The notes: generated by a model not told the origin, from the sequence alone. 45,281 bases of DNA from Candidatus Methanoperedens sp. (GCA_023249105.1 JAHFDG010000029.1:1-45281); one strand, 5' to 3'; positions 1-8,731 are shown, numbered from the stretch's first letter. Program-made: numbers and translations.

Positions 1-4
1 CTGG

Positions 5-1429
5 ATGAAACCATTTCTTGAAAAGGGATTGCCAAACGAAAGCTGCATACTGGAAATCAGTCCGTGCAGTTTGATGAGGAGAGGGAGGTTGTTAAGACCT
101 CTCTTTTACTCTACCATAAAGGGGGCGCCTGAAGTTGTGCTGGGAGCATGCACGCACATCTATGATGGCGGCTCAGTCAGGCTTTTGAACGATGGTGACC
201 GGAAAAGGATAATAAAGGCAAATGAGAATATGGCGCAGGAGGCGCTTCGCGTTCTTGCTTTTGCAGAGAAAAACCTGGAAGGCGGGGGATGCAGCGAATA
301 TACAGCATCGTGTGTGGAGCAGGGGCTTGTTTTTGTGGGATTTATGGGAATGATGGACCCGCCAAGAGAAGAAGTAATAGACGCCATTGCCACATGCAAA
401 CGAGCCGGGATAAAAACCGTGATGATAACAGGGGATAACAAACTCACTGCCACAGCGGTAGGAAAAACCATAGGTTTGCTTGATGACGGGGATGTGCTGG
501 AAGGTGATGAGATAGAGAAAATGAGCGATGAGGAATTGGGCATAGCCGCTCGCTCTGTTTCCATCTATGCGCGCGCATCGCCTGCGCACAAATTAAGGAT
601 TGTAGACGCATTGAAGCGCAACGGGCATATCGTAGCCATGACAGGAGACGGGGTGAATGATGCGCCAGCACTTAAAAAAGCGGATATCGGGGTAGCCATG
701 GGGCTGGGCGGCACGGATGTTGCAAGGGAAGCCTCAGATATGGTCATTACTGATGACAACTTCGCGACCATCGTGCATGCTGTTGAAGAGGGAAGGCGGA
801 TTTATGATAATATACAGAAAAGCGCCAGTTATTTGCTGTCCATTACTTTCGCAGAAGTCGCGGTCATATTTGTATCTTTTGTTATAATGGGCTTCCCCCT
901 TCCACTGATTGCCATTCAGATATTGTATGTCAATCTGGTGACTGAAGAGTTTCCCGCGCTTGGTCTATCCCTGGAGCCCAAAGCTATGGATATTATGTCC
1001 CGCAAACCCCGCGACCCACAGGAGCAGATAATTTCGAGGCGGATATTATTTTTTACCCTGGCAATGGCGTCAATATTTTTCATTGGCACTTTTTCTTTGT
1101 TCGCCTGGACTCTTGAAAAATCGCAAAACCTTCAACTGGCGCAAACCACTGCGTTTGCCGCTCTTATTACCTGCGGGTTATTCAATGCGCTTAACTGCCG
1201 GTCGCTTGAGCAGTCCATATTCAGGACAGGGTTTTTTACAAATAAAAGGCTGCTCCTTGCACTCTTTGGGTCTGTTATTGCCATGATGCTTGCTATTTAC
1301 TGGCAGCCCATGGCTTCGGTGTTCAAAACAGTGCCACTTGACTTAGAGGCGTGGATAAGGATACTGCTGGTATCAAGCACTGTGGTTGTTACGGCAGAAA
1401 TAATGAAAAAGTTTGTTGGATTACGCTGA
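5..1429 (+). CDS. P-type cation-transporting ATPase, C-terminal part (5' truncated, early frameshifts)
   Basis: This is the C-terminal part of a P2-type (Ca2+/Na+/H+-like) ion pump in the membrane. The KGAPEVVL nucleotide-binding motif lies at about residues 39-46. It is followed by TGDN and the hinge TGDGVNDAPALKKADIG with its conserved Asp pair. About six membrane segments (M5-M10) then follow, with NLVTEEFPALGL in M6 where Ca2+ pumps usually have NLVTD. The DKTGT phosphorylation site and M1-M4 would lie left of the window. The first 35 residues do not look like the family, while another frame at 67-117 encodes QFDEEREVVKTSLLLYHKG, the expected PFDSERK-type segment. The frame changes at a run of five G near 121-125. 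A third fragment, LDETI, lies in that frame at positions 1-15. This is either contig-end sequence error or a decaying gene. The transported ion cannot be determined. Confidence 0.88.
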   Translation: MKPFLEKGLPNESCILEISPCSLMRRGRLLRPLFYSTIKGAPEVVLGACTHIYDGGSVRLLNDGDRKRIIKANENMAQEALRVLAFAEKNLEGGGCSEYTASCVEQGLVFVGFMGMMDPPREEVIDAIATCKRAGIKTVMITGDNKLTATAVGKTIGLLDDGDVLEGDEIEKMSDEELGIAARSVSIYARASPAHKLRIVDALKRNGHIVAMTGDGVNDAPALKKADIGVAMGLGGTDVAREASDMVITDDNFATIVHAVEEGRRIYDNIQKSASYLLSITFAEVAVIFVSFVIMGFPLPLIAIQILYVNLVTEEFPALGLSLEPKAMDIMSRKPRDPQEQIISRRILFFTLAMASIFFIGTFSLFAWTLEKSQNLQLAQTTAFAALITCGLFNALNCRSLEQSIFRTGFFTNKRLLLALFGSVIAMMLAIYWQPMASVFKTVPLDLEAWIRILLVSSTVVVTAEIMKKFVGLR

Positions 1430-1551
1430 AGTGGCGAAGTTAAGTTAATACATTCACCCCCTGATATTCGTGTGATTTGTTTATTCGTGCCATTCGTGAT
1501 TTTCATCATGCTGGAACTAAAAAAACACCTTTTTTCCATAACCATCTAAAC
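1430..1551. repeat. AT-rich gap with an ATTCGTG-type iterated word
   Basis: The spacer between the ATPase and the next gene contains ATTCGTG at three places between about 1467 and 1500, separated by T-rich stretches. Similar simple words are scattered in environmental genomes. No gene is seen here. Confidence 0.35.
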
Positions 1552-1564
1552 ATTTATCTATAAA
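1552..1564 (+). promoter_or_regulatory. Archaeal TATA-like promoter element
   Basis: An ATTTATCTATAAA box lies about 25 bp before the TTG start of the next gene, a spacing that suggests a nearly leaderless mRNA. The same core, AACATTTATCTATA, occurs before the aRF1 gene at 25243-25256. Confidence 0.45.
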
Positions 1565-1588
1565 ACAGGAATATCAGGCAAAATAACC

Positions 1589-2170
1589 TTGAAAGAAACA
1601 AAAATCTCAAGCCTTACGAAAGCCCTAGATAAAGCCGCCAGTATTGACGAAAAACAGCTTGCTCGTGAAATAAGAGCCATCGGCTTCAAATGCCGCAATT
1701 GCGCTCATTGCTGTCGGGCGGAATACGGCGATAACACAGTATTCATCTTTCCTTCTGAAATAAGGCGCATCTGTGAAAAAACAGGACTCAAACGCGATGA
1801 TTTCGCAATGCCCACACCGTCGCAGGACAGGGACTCAAAAGGGAATATCCATACCTTTGAGTGGGTTCTTGCGAAAAACGGGGATTGCATTTTTCTAAAA
1901 GACGGTTTATGCGGGATTTACGAATCAAGACCTTATATATGCAAAACGTATCCTTTTTATTTACTGGATGGGCGCCTCATGATTTCTGAATGTGAAGGCA
2001 TCGGGGGCGATATCACAGAAGAAGACTGCCGCAAACTCGCTGCTTTGCTCAAGGAAAGATATATCGCTGAGATTAAAGAATCGATTGCCCTCCTTGAGAG
2101 GTTCAGGGGATTTAATCCAACCGGCAGCGGAGTATGTATCCATGACAGCGAGGGCGAGCACTGGGTTTGA
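1589..2170 (+). CDS. YkgJ-family (UPF0153) Cys-cluster protein
   Basis: The protein has 193 residues and carries the family signature CxxCxxCC at C35, C38, C41 and C42 (FKCRNCAHCC). Further conserved cysteines follow in CIFLKDGLCGIYESRP and YICKTYPF. The family (PF03692) is predicted to bind zinc or an iron-sulphur cluster through these cysteines, and no reaction is firmly assigned. The start is TTG at 1589, and the upstream TATA box fits a leaderless message, so the lack of a ribosome-binding site is not a problem. It precedes the metallophosphoesterase-CooC-RadB group by 63 bp and may share its transcript. The family call is firm but the function is unknown. Confidence 0.85.
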   Translation: MKETKISSLTKALDKAASIDEKQLAREIRAIGFKCRNCAHCCRAEYGDNTVFIFPSEIRRICEKTGLKRDDFAMPTPSQDRDSKGNIHTFEWVLAKNGDCIFLKDGLCGIYESRPYICKTYPFYLLDGRLMISECEGIGGDITEEDCRKLAALLKERYIAEIKESIALLERFRGFNPTGSGVCIHDSEGEHWV

Positions 2171-2233
2171 GCTGCAAATTCCCGACCGGCTTTTAGCATT
2201 ACAATTATAAACATTGAACTGATATTACGTTCT

Positions 2234-2869
2234 ATGAAGCTGCTTGCACTATCAGACCTTCACGGTGATTATTCCCATGTGGAATCTATTTGTGAGAAGG
2301 CAGGGGATTTTGATGCTGTATTGATAGCAGGCGATTTAACGGATTTCGGACCTGATGAAAAAGCGCTTGAATTACTGGCAATGTTCACCACGCCGGTTCT
2401 TGCAGTGCCCGGAAATTGCGATAACCCCTCGCTCCTGGGGATAATGGATGAAAATGAAAATACCATAAATCTTCATAATTCAATTCATGAATTCGGAGGA
2501 CTCAACTTTATTGGTCTTGGGGGCTCAAACCCCACACCATTCAATACGCCGTTTGAACTCTCGGAAAAAAAGATAGGAGAATATGTTGGCCAATTATTAA
2601 GCGGATTAAACGGGAAAATTATTTTATTATCCCACGCCCCGCCGCGGAATACCACCGACAGGCTGCCGCACGGGAATGTGGGCAGCGAGGCGCTGGCGCG
2701 GTATCTGGGAAGATTTGACCTCATTGTTTGCGGGCATATCCATGAAGCGCGGGGAATTGTCCGTGTAAACGGAACCCAGGTGGTTAATCCGGGTATGGCT
2801 TCCAGGGGCCATGGAGCATTAATTACGATAAATGAACATATAAGCACAGAGTTTATTGATGCTAAATGA
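2234..2869 (+). CDS. Calcineurin-like metallophosphoesterase
   Basis: This 211-residue phosphoesterase shows all the two-metal motifs in order: DLHGDY near residue 8, GDLTDFGP near 34, GNCDN near 61, SHAPP near 134 and CGHIHEARG near 165. The length fits the YfcE/MJ0936-like group of small archaeal enzymes. The substrate cannot be read from the sequence; phosphodiesters are typical for relatives. Its stop overlaps the start of the CooC-like gene by 4 bp (ATGA), which points to translational coupling. Confidence 0.88.
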   Translation: MKLLALSDLHGDYSHVESICEKAGDFDAVLIAGDLTDFGPDEKALELLAMFTTPVLAVPGNCDNPSLLGIMDENENTINLHNSIHEFGGLNFIGLGGSNPTPFNTPFELSEKKIGEYVGQLLSGLNGKIILLSHAPPRNTTDRLPHGNVGSEALARYLGRFDLIVCGHIHEARGIVRVNGTQVVNPGMASRGHGALITINEHISTEFIDAK

Positions 2870-3624
2870 TTAAAATCGCAATCTCAGGAAAGGGCGGCGT
2901 GGGGAAGACCACGCTATCAGGCACGCTTGCCCGGCTTTTTGCAAGAAAAGGTTACGATGTCCTGGCCATCGACGCCGACCCCAGCATGAACCTTGCTTCA
3001 GCGCTTGGAATAAAAAACCCGCCCAGGCCATTAACTGAATTCAAGGAACTCATTGATGAAAGAGCGGGAGGTCCTGCCGGTGTTTTCAAATTGAATCCGA
3101 AAGTGGACGATATTGTCGGGAAATTCGGGGTCACAGGACCCGATAATGTGAAATTGCTGGTCATGGGCACAATAGAACGGGGCGGGAGCGGGTGCATGTG
3201 CCCTGCAAGCTCTTTTTTAAAAGCCCTCATGCGCCATGTGATTTTAAAACTCAACAGCGTGGTCATCCTTGACATGGAAGCCGGCGTTGAACATCTCGGG
3301 CGCGGAACAACGAAAGGAATCGATTATATGCTTATTGTGGTGGAACCGGGGGCAAGGTCAATCGAGACTGCGGGAAGGATTGCCGAACTTGCCCGCCATA
3401 TCGATATTCACAAATTCGGCGCGGTTATCAATAAAGCCGGAAGTGAGGTAAAGGATATCGAGGACAAGCTTAAAGAATACGATATACCGGTGATAGGCGT
3501 TATACCGTTTGATACCGCCCTGGTGCAGGCGGATATGGATAATATTGCCCCTATTGACAAGAGCGGCCCGGCAATTCTTGCGATAAAAGATATTTTTGAG
3601 AAATTATCAGAAGGGTTACCATGA
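2866..3624 (+). CDS. cooC: CooC-type nickel-insertion ATPase (CODH maturation)
   Basis: This is a MinD/ParA-like P-loop ATPase of 252 residues. The deviant Walker A motif GKGGVGKTT is at residues 8-16, IDADPS at about 36-41, and the Walker B-like ILDMEAGVEHLGRG at about 133-146. A CMC motif at about 107-109 matches the CxC of CooC proteins that binds nickel at the dimer interface. CooC is known to load nickel into the C-cluster of carbon monoxide dehydrogenase, an enzyme Methanosarcinales use in acetyl-CoA metabolism. No CODH gene is in this window. It overlaps the gene on each side by 4 bp. Membership of the CooC subfamily is well supported; the exact client enzyme is inferred. Confidence 0.87.
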   Translation: MIKIAISGKGGVGKTTLSGTLARLFARKGYDVLAIDADPSMNLASALGIKNPPRPLTEFKELIDERAGGPAGVFKLNPKVDDIVGKFGVTGPDNVKLLVMGTIERGGSGCMCPASSFLKALMRHVILKLNSVVILDMEAGVEHLGRGTTKGIDYMLIVVEPGARSIETAGRIAELARHIDIHKFGAVINKAGSEVKDIEDKLKEYDIPVIGVIPFDTALVQADMDNIAPIDKSGPAILAIKDIFEKLSEGLP

Positions 3625-4304
3625 AAAAACAAGACAGGGTTCCATGCGGATGCAAATCCATCGATGAGATGCTTGGCGGAGGATTTGAGAGCGGCATAGT
3701 CACCCAGGTTTACGGCGCTTCAGGCACGGGGAAGACCAATATCTGCATCCAGCTCGCTGTGGAATGCGTAAGGACCGGGAGAAAAGTCATTTTCATAGAC
3801 ACTGAAGGCTTCTCGGCAGAAAGGTTCAAACAGATAGCGGGTGAGGATGCAAAAAAAATTGCAGGGGATATAATCGTATACGAACCCACAAGCTTTGAAC
3901 AGCAATATTCTGCAATTACGGATATTGAAAAATTAATGAACGAGAAAATCGGGTTGATAATCCTGGACTCTGCGGCGCTCTTTTACAGGCTGGGGCTAAC
4001 ACAGGATGATTCAAATGAAGAGAACATAGCGCTTCGGCGCGAACTTGTGAACCAGATAGGGATACTTCACGGGATTGCAAGAAAGCACGGGGTTGCCGTG
4101 GTAATCACAAACCAGGTTTATAAGGACGTGACCACAGGCGAACTGTGCCCGGTCGGCGGGAATGCAATGGAGCATCTCTCAAAAACAATTATACTATTTG
4201 AGAGGGCGGGCGTCAACAAACGGCGGGCAGCTTTGCGAAAGCACAGGTCAAAAAGCGAGGACACGTTCGCAGATTTCACACTAACCGATAAGGGCGCACA
4301 ATAA
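3621..4304 (+). CDS. radB: DNA repair and recombination protein RadB
   Basis: This is a 227-residue RecA-fold protein. It begins with CGCKSIDEMLGGGFESG, typical of the RadA/RadB core, then Walker A GASGTGKT at about residues 34-41 and Walker B LIILDSA near 114-120. It has no N-terminal helix-hairpin-helix domain, which separates RadB from the longer RadA. RadB is a euryarchaeal RadA paralogue that assists homologous recombination. It overlaps cooC by 4 bp. The gene ends just before a convergent membrane-protein gene. Confidence 0.93.
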   Translation: MKKQDRVPCGCKSIDEMLGGGFESGIVTQVYGASGTGKTNICIQLAVECVRTGRKVIFIDTEGFSAERFKQIAGEDAKKIAGDIIVYEPTSFEQQYSAITDIEKLMNEKIGLIILDSAALFYRLGLTQDDSNEENIALRRELVNQIGILHGIARKHGVAVVITNQVYKDVTTGELCPVGGNAMEHLSKTIILFERAGVNKRRAALRKHRSKSEDTFADFTLTDKGAQ

Positions 4305-4308
4305 CTCA

Positions 4309-4743
4309 CTATTTTGGCTTTGAATTCGGTTTTTCTCCCTTCAGGATTTTTCCCACGTTCTTAAGGAAATCCTTGGCCTGATTCACTAATGAACCTGCTC
4401 CCGGCTGTTCCCCTGTTGGCGCCTTGGGCGCTTGAGGCGCTTCTTTTTTACCGGGTGTTTCTCTTAAAAGGTACCACGTCAACACTTCAGCATATGCAAC
4501 AACCCCGATAAATGCTGACCAGATAAGAAGCAGGATATGGATATTATATACCGGCACAGTCCCGCTCACAAACGAGAATTGCTTTATTGAAAAAAATCCT
4601 ATGGCTTTAACAGGCAGGATATAAATAGACGCAACAGGAGCCAGAATCATTATGAATGCGGAAAGCAGTGGCGAGACGTAAACGAGAATAACCAGTATGA
4701 GCAGCGAGAATAAGAGAAAAATTAAAATTGAAAGAATATCCAT
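4309..4743 (-). CDS. Small membrane protein with charged Pro-rich tail
   Basis: I do not recognise a family for this protein. It has 144 residues, with three hydrophobic segments in the first 90, then a loop, then a soluble tail rich in Pro, Lys and Ala (about residues 95-144) that probably lies in the cytoplasm. Its start codon overlaps the stop of the surface-protein gene at 4743 by one base, so the two are likely co-expressed and may work together at the envelope. Confidence 0.7.
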   Translation of the reverse strand: MDILSILIFLLFSLLILVILVYVSPLLSAFIMILAPVASIYILPVKAIGFFSIKQFSFVSGTVPVYNIHILLLIWSAFIGVVAYAEVLTWYLLRETPGKKEAPQAPKAPTGEQPGAGSLVNQAKDFLKNVGKILKGEKPNSKPK

Positions 4744-6383
4744 TATCTTGACCTCGTTTTGAATCTTGTGATTAAATAAGCAGCTATTGCCACGCTGCCA
4801 ATTATTGCTGCAATTACAAGGAACGATGATACCATAAATATTATTATTTCATTTCGCCCTGCATTTATAGGTGATGTTTCACCGGTTTTATTGGAGGAAA
4901 CCGCTTTTTTGGTTTCGATATTATTTGACCGGGCCTGTCTTGTGGTGCCGCGAATATCGCGGTACGTTGCATTAGCAGCAGGAAGAGACTCTGTGTTCCC
5001 CTGCAATGAGTACCTGATTGAGACTTTATAGCCCCCTTCGATTTTACCCGACCATGTTGACTCTCCAAAGACCAGCGGATACGCATCAGGTATTTTGTCC
5101 GATACCGTTACCATCGCAGGCCTGTCGCCGGTATTGTTGATAACGAGTTCCACATCCGTCAGGCTCTGATTATTCTGCGCTTTTTTTATCATGGTGATAT
5201 ATGGCATATGCACTGTTGTTCCTGTCGCTCTGGATACCGAAGATTGCCCGTTCCATCTGGCTATTGCAGGCGGCAGTTCGTATCTCCCCGGTTTCTGGGG
5301 TGTAATATTATACATCAGGTTTGTTGATTTTTTGTATCCAAGTTCAATATTCCAATCCAGCTTCTGGTCAGCAGTAAACCCCGAAGGTATGGTGTCGTGG
5401 ATGCTGATTGATTTGTTCTCCTTTCCTGAATTATAGACATACAATTCAACAGGCACGGTTTCGTCATCTGTTTCTTCAGAAACACTTTTTGCAATAGATA
5501 TAACAGGAGTGATTGGAATATCCTTACTTACGGTCATCAGGCGGGAGTTGTTGTAATAATCGCGTGTCTCCACCTGTGCGGTTAATTTTATTGTTGAATT
5601 TGGAGGCGTCCGGGTTATCAGGGATTTAAAGGATTTTGTGCCATTAATGCCCGATATCGAAAACCTGTCGGGCTGGATTTCTATCGGGATTTTGCTTGAC
5701 AGGGTTATACCTGCAATATTTTGTGTCTCATCGCTTGTTAAATTTATTATAACCTCTACTGTTTCATCGGGATAATATTCGTCTTTATCTGTGAATATTT
5801 CGGCTTTGACCTGGGGAGGTTTAAATGTCAGGGCTTCAAGTTCTACAAAACCTGTCCTGTTTATGTTCCTCACAGCGATTCGCAGGTTCCCGAAATCCGT
5901 GTAGCCATCTTTTTGAAAAATCCCGATTTTACTCATGGTTTTATTTGATATTGTCAGGTTCACAGTACTGGTTCCCAGTGCATCAATACTGATTGAATAA
6001 TTTTGAATTGAATAGTTGTCTCCCCATTTTAATATCGTTGTTTCAAGAGGTGTCCAGATATCCCTGTCTTCAGGTTTGCTCAAGGCTATCCACGAATAAT
6101 CACCCCGTATCCCGAGCAGGGTTACCCCGATGTTATTATAAATTTTAAAATCATTTATTTTAAATTCGCCTGTCGCTATAAGGGATTGGTCATTGTATAT
6201 GGCCAAGGAGGCTTTTGAACCATCTAAAGCCGTTACTCTTACCAGGTAATTTTCATATGCGAGGGATTCGTTTAATTTGATATATCCCGAAGTTTTGGCT
6301 GCCCAGACACGGTCTGTTGTAACGGCGGACGCGGCTGGGAGAAAACAGATTATTATGAAACATATTACAATTTTTATGTTCAT
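4743..6383 (-). CDS. Exported, membrane-anchored beta-rich surface protein
   Basis: This 546-residue protein has a signal peptide (hydrophobic residues 4-20, then ASA). It has a large extracellular part rich in Asn, Thr and Ser with several N-glycosylation sequons, one C-terminal membrane helix at about 513-537 and a basic end (RFKTRSR). The middle, about residues 190-480, holds repeated Ig-like segments with phrases such as DTIPSGFTADQ and DKIPDAYPLVFGE, which resemble the DUF11/CARDB-type repeats of archaeal cell-surface proteins. No catalytic motif is visible. It sits directly upstream of the small membrane protein. The role is probably structural or adhesive; this is inferred only. Confidence 0.75.
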   Translation of the reverse strand: MNIKIVICFIIICFLPAASAVTTDRVWAAKTSGYIKLNESLAYENYLVRVTALDGSKASLAIYNDQSLIATGEFKINDFKIYNNIGVTLLGIRGDYSWIALSKPEDRDIWTPLETTILKWGDNYSIQNYSISIDALGTSTVNLTISNKTMSKIGIFQKDGYTDFGNLRIAVRNINRTGFVELEALTFKPPQVKAEIFTDKDEYYPDETVEVIINLTSDETQNIAGITLSSKIPIEIQPDRFSISGINGTKSFKSLITRTPPNSTIKLTAQVETRDYYNNSRLMTVSKDIPITPVISIAKSVSEETDDETVPVELYVYNSGKENKSISIHDTIPSGFTADQKLDWNIELGYKKSTNLMYNITPQKPGRYELPPAIARWNGQSSVSRATGTTVHMPYITMIKKAQNNQSLTDVELVINNTGDRPAMVTVSDKIPDAYPLVFGESTWSGKIEGGYKVSIRYSLQGNTESLPAANATYRDIRGTTRQARSNNIETKKAVSSNKTGETSPINAGRNEIIIFMVSSFLVIAAIIGSVAIAAYLITRFKTRSR

Positions 6384-6433
6384 TATACTTCAGATTGAAT
6401 TCAATTGGTTTAAACCTTTTCTTGATTTTATAA

Positions 6434-7672
6434 TTATATGTATATCCTATCCCCATTGGCAGGAGCAAATGATTGTACTCCGAGTTCTTCTTTTGCCCAG
6501 TTTGCAAAGCCAATAGTATTGTCCCCATGCACCATGATTACGGATTCAGTGCCGTTGTCAGCGAAATTCTTTACTACTTCTTTTAATTGCATCTCCCCGC
6601 AATGGGCTGAGAAATCATATAGTTCAAGCCTGCAATTAAGTTTGAGAGTGTCCCTTCCATCTACTATATACCCGCTTTGCAGCGCTTTTCTCCCGTTTGT
6701 ATCTTCTGCCTGGTAACCTGTGAGGTGGATTTTGGATTTGTGGTCGTTATGAATTTCGCTTAAATAATAAAGTACCGGGCCCCCGTTTAACATTCCGGCG
6801 CTAGTGACGATTATTGACGGCTCGTTGATAATCCTCTTGCGCTGCTCCGGTTCTACAATACTGGAACTTGGGAAGGCTTTTTTGAGTTTATCAATATCAC
6901 GCACATTTTCAGGCGACCTTGTCATGAGGTTGAAAACGTCAACACCCATGCCGTCCACATACGCAAAGAGTCCGTGTTTTTTAAGAATCAGCATTATTTC
7001 CTGCGTCCTCCCGATACTGAAAGCCGGAATTATGGCTTTTCCCCCGCTATCGATTGTCTCTTTTACGGATTCTATAAACCTTTCTTCTAGTATCTTGCGA
7101 GGCGTGTGGTTTTTCCCGAAATAAGTACTCTCGATGAGCAGTATATCGCTCTTGGGAACCTCTTTATCCGCTCCTTCCTGAAGTTCTGTCTGGATTGTGT
7201 TTATGTCTCCTGTATAGAAGAGGCTCTGCTTGTCTTTTTCAAGGTAGATAGAGGATGAGCCCGGAATATGTCCTGCATCGTAAAAAGTCGCATGATAACC
7301 GGATGTCTCGATTTCCTGTTTGTACTTGATTGCCCTGGCTTTTCGCTCAAATTCCTGTATCTCGTCTGTATAATAAGGAATGACATGACCTTTTTTCCCG
7401 GCTATTTTAAGGGTGTCCCTTGCAAGGAGCGCTGATAAGCGGGTTGTCATGTCTGTGCAATATATTTCAGGTTCAAGGTCCATGAGGTTGGGTGCAAGCC
7501 CGCAGTGGTCAAGGTGGCCGTGGGAAATTATTACGGTTTTGGGGCGAAGACCGTTTGAGGGATATTCGGGCGGGTCGGTGGGTTTTATCCCGTAATCAAG
7601 AAGAAGTTCCTCGTTTACCAGAATTGCAGACCTTCCTACTTCCCCTGCCCCTCCCAGGAATCGTAAATTTAT
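6434..7672 (-). CDS. MBL-fold beta-CASP ribonuclease (aCPSF2-like), apparent AUA start
   Basis: The beta-lactamase-fold metal site ISHGHLDHCG (HxHxDH) lies upstream of the first ATG in the frame, so the ATG at 7483 cannot be the real start. Reading back gives NLRFLGGAGEVGRSA, the usual N-terminus of this family, preceded by ATA at 7670-7672 where homologues have Met. A GAGG ribosome-binding motif sits about 7 nt before that ATA. No ATG, GTG or TTG lies between the upstream stop and this point. With this start the protein has 412 residues and lacks a KH domain, matching the short archaeal aCPSF2 group of RNA-processing nucleases rather than aCPSF1. Later motifs include ESTYFGKNH, the beta-CASP signature PAFSIGRTQE, and C-terminal DFSAHCG and VHGD. 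The exact RNA target is unknown. Confidence 0.87.
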   Translation of the reverse strand: MNLRFLGGAGEVGRSAILVNEELLLDYGIKPTDPPEYPSNGLRPKTVIISHGHLDHCGLAPNLMDLEPEIYCTDMTTRLSALLARDTLKIAGKKGHVIPYYTDEIQEFERKARAIKYKQEIETSGYHATFYDAGHIPGSSSIYLEKDKQSLFYTGDINTIQTELQEGADKEVPKSDILLIESTYFGKNHTPRKILEERFIESVKETIDSGGKAIIPAFSIGRTQEIMLILKKHGLFAYVDGMGVDVFNLMTRSPENVRDIDKLKKAFPSSSIVEPEQRKRIINEPSIIVTSAGMLNGGPVLYYLSEIHNDHKSKIHLTGYQAEDTNGRKALQSGYIVDGRDTLKLNCRLELYDFSAHCGEMQLKEVVKNFADNGTESVIMVHGDNTIGFANWAKEELGVQSFAPANGDRIYI

Positions 7673-7886
7673 GTTATCGCCTCGAATTATTTTTATTTAT
7701 TGGCGTAAATAGTTTACATCAGACATAAGTTTAACTATTGCTTGAAATTCATACTTTCCTGCCGGATTCACGATAAACCTCTGCTAATCGGCGCCGGTCT
7801 TTTTCTGAGAAAGAATTGCTGGTGTAGCTTGTGAAGGAGGAGGTCGGGGATAGCGGGTGGTAGGTGGGTCTAAATAAACGAAAAAT

Positions 7887-7908
7887 TGATATGATATCAA
7901 AATGATAT
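7887..7908. promoter_or_regulatory. Likely operator of the RHH/PIN pair
   Basis: The near-perfect palindrome TGATATGATATCA at 7887-7899 is followed by another TGATAT at 7903-7908, ending 6 bp before the antitoxin start. Ribbon-helix-helix antitoxins usually bind repeats like this to repress their own operon. The AT-rich site also overlaps the expected promoter. Confidence 0.5.
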
Positions 7909-7914
7909 AACACT

Positions 7915-8157
7915 ATGATGGCAGAAACCCAGGTGATATTCAGGTTAGATAAAAAAATCCTTAAAGAGCTTGATGAAAGTTTGAAGCTTTCGGGATTCAA
8001 GACAAGAAATGAGTGGTTCAGGGCAACTATCAGGGATTTCATGGCTGATATTGAGCGGAAGAGGGTTCTTCAGAAGCTTAAGAAGCTTGAAATTAAAGGG
8101 TTTGAAGATGGAGACTTCGCAGAGATGGTTGATAAATGGCGAACTAAAGAAGAATAA
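7915..8157 (+). CDS. Ribbon-helix-helix (CopG-like) antitoxin
   Basis: This 80-residue protein starts with TQVIFRLDKKILKELDESL, a typical ribbon-helix-helix DNA-binding core: the beta strand QVIFRL, then two helices with SGFKTRNEWFRATI. The charged C-terminal half (about residues 45-80) would wrap the toxin. The stop codon directly abuts the ATG of the PIN gene, as in VapBC operons. It probably neutralises the toxin and represses the operon through the repeats just upstream. Confidence 0.85.
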   Translation: MMAETQVIFRLDKKILKELDESLKLSGFKTRNEWFRATIRDFMADIERKRVLQKLKKLEIKGFEDGDFAEMVDKWRTKEE

Positions 8158-8580
8158 ATGATAATTATTGATACAAATGTTTTGCTTTCTTTTCTTCTCA
8201 CCGATGGCATAACGCGCCGAATCATTGCTGGAAACTCCGATGTTTTTATTTCTCCAGTCCACTGTTTTGAAGAACTGTGGGGGCATAGGGATCGCTGGAA
8301 TAAGAACAAGCTTCAGGATAGTGAGTTGATTGAAATTGTTAACGATGTAAAGAGGCTGTTCGTGATGCCTGTCCCTCGTGAGGTTTACAATCCATATTTA
8401 TCGGAAGCTGAAAAACTTACTGATGATAAGGATGATGCGCCTATTATCGCGCTTGCTTTATCGGTTGATAATGAGGGAATCTGGACACACAATACAAAAC
8501 ATTTCAGGCAGGAAATATTTGGGGAGCGCATAAGAGTGCTTTCGACAAAGGATGTAATCGAATTGTATCAATTGAGATAA
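8158..8580 (+). CDS. PIN-domain toxin (VapC-like ribonuclease)
   Basis: This is a 140-residue PIN protein. Acidic residues expected in the metal site are visible: IIIDTNVLL (D5), FEELWGH (about 41-47), and the DDKDDAPIIALAL cluster near 92-104, with the terminal HNTKHF after it. PIN toxins cleave RNA, often tRNA or rRNA, when freed from their antitoxin. It follows the RHH gene with no gap. The target cannot be predicted. Confidence 0.87.
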   Translation: MIIIDTNVLLSFLLTDGITRRIIAGNSDVFISPVHCFEELWGHRDRWNKNKLQDSELIEIVNDVKRLFVMPVPREVYNPYLSEAEKLTDDKDDAPIIALALSVDNEGIWTHNTKHFRQEIFGERIRVLSTKDVIELYQLR

Positions 8581-8623
8581 TGATGTGGTATCGGTAGAGA
8601 CATTTGCATTCTTGACGATTTAA

Positions 8624-8693
8624 GGCGCCGCAGATTTATCACTCTCTAAATATTAAATCCCCGGCGCCGATATGTTCCCAGAGCAACCTCCCC
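8624..8693 (+). repeat. Dispersed GGCGCC repeat, copy 1
   Basis: It starts with GGCGCCGCAGATTTAT, continues through AT-rich DNA to TTAAATCCCCGGCGCCGAT, then ATGTTCCCAGAGCAACCTCC. A second, closely similar copy lies at 9149-9212. The right half recurs at 43964-44010 and 44932-44974 in the defence island. Confidence 0.75.
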
Positions 8694-8731
8694 ACGTTAA
8701 AAACCGTGCAGCATAAACAACGAACTTGTAC

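Noticed and set aside
7749-8042. Minus-strand frame ending in DRRRLAEVYRESG
   Set aside because: It lies opposite the RHH antitoxin gene and has no start signal; the short coding-like tail is likely chance.
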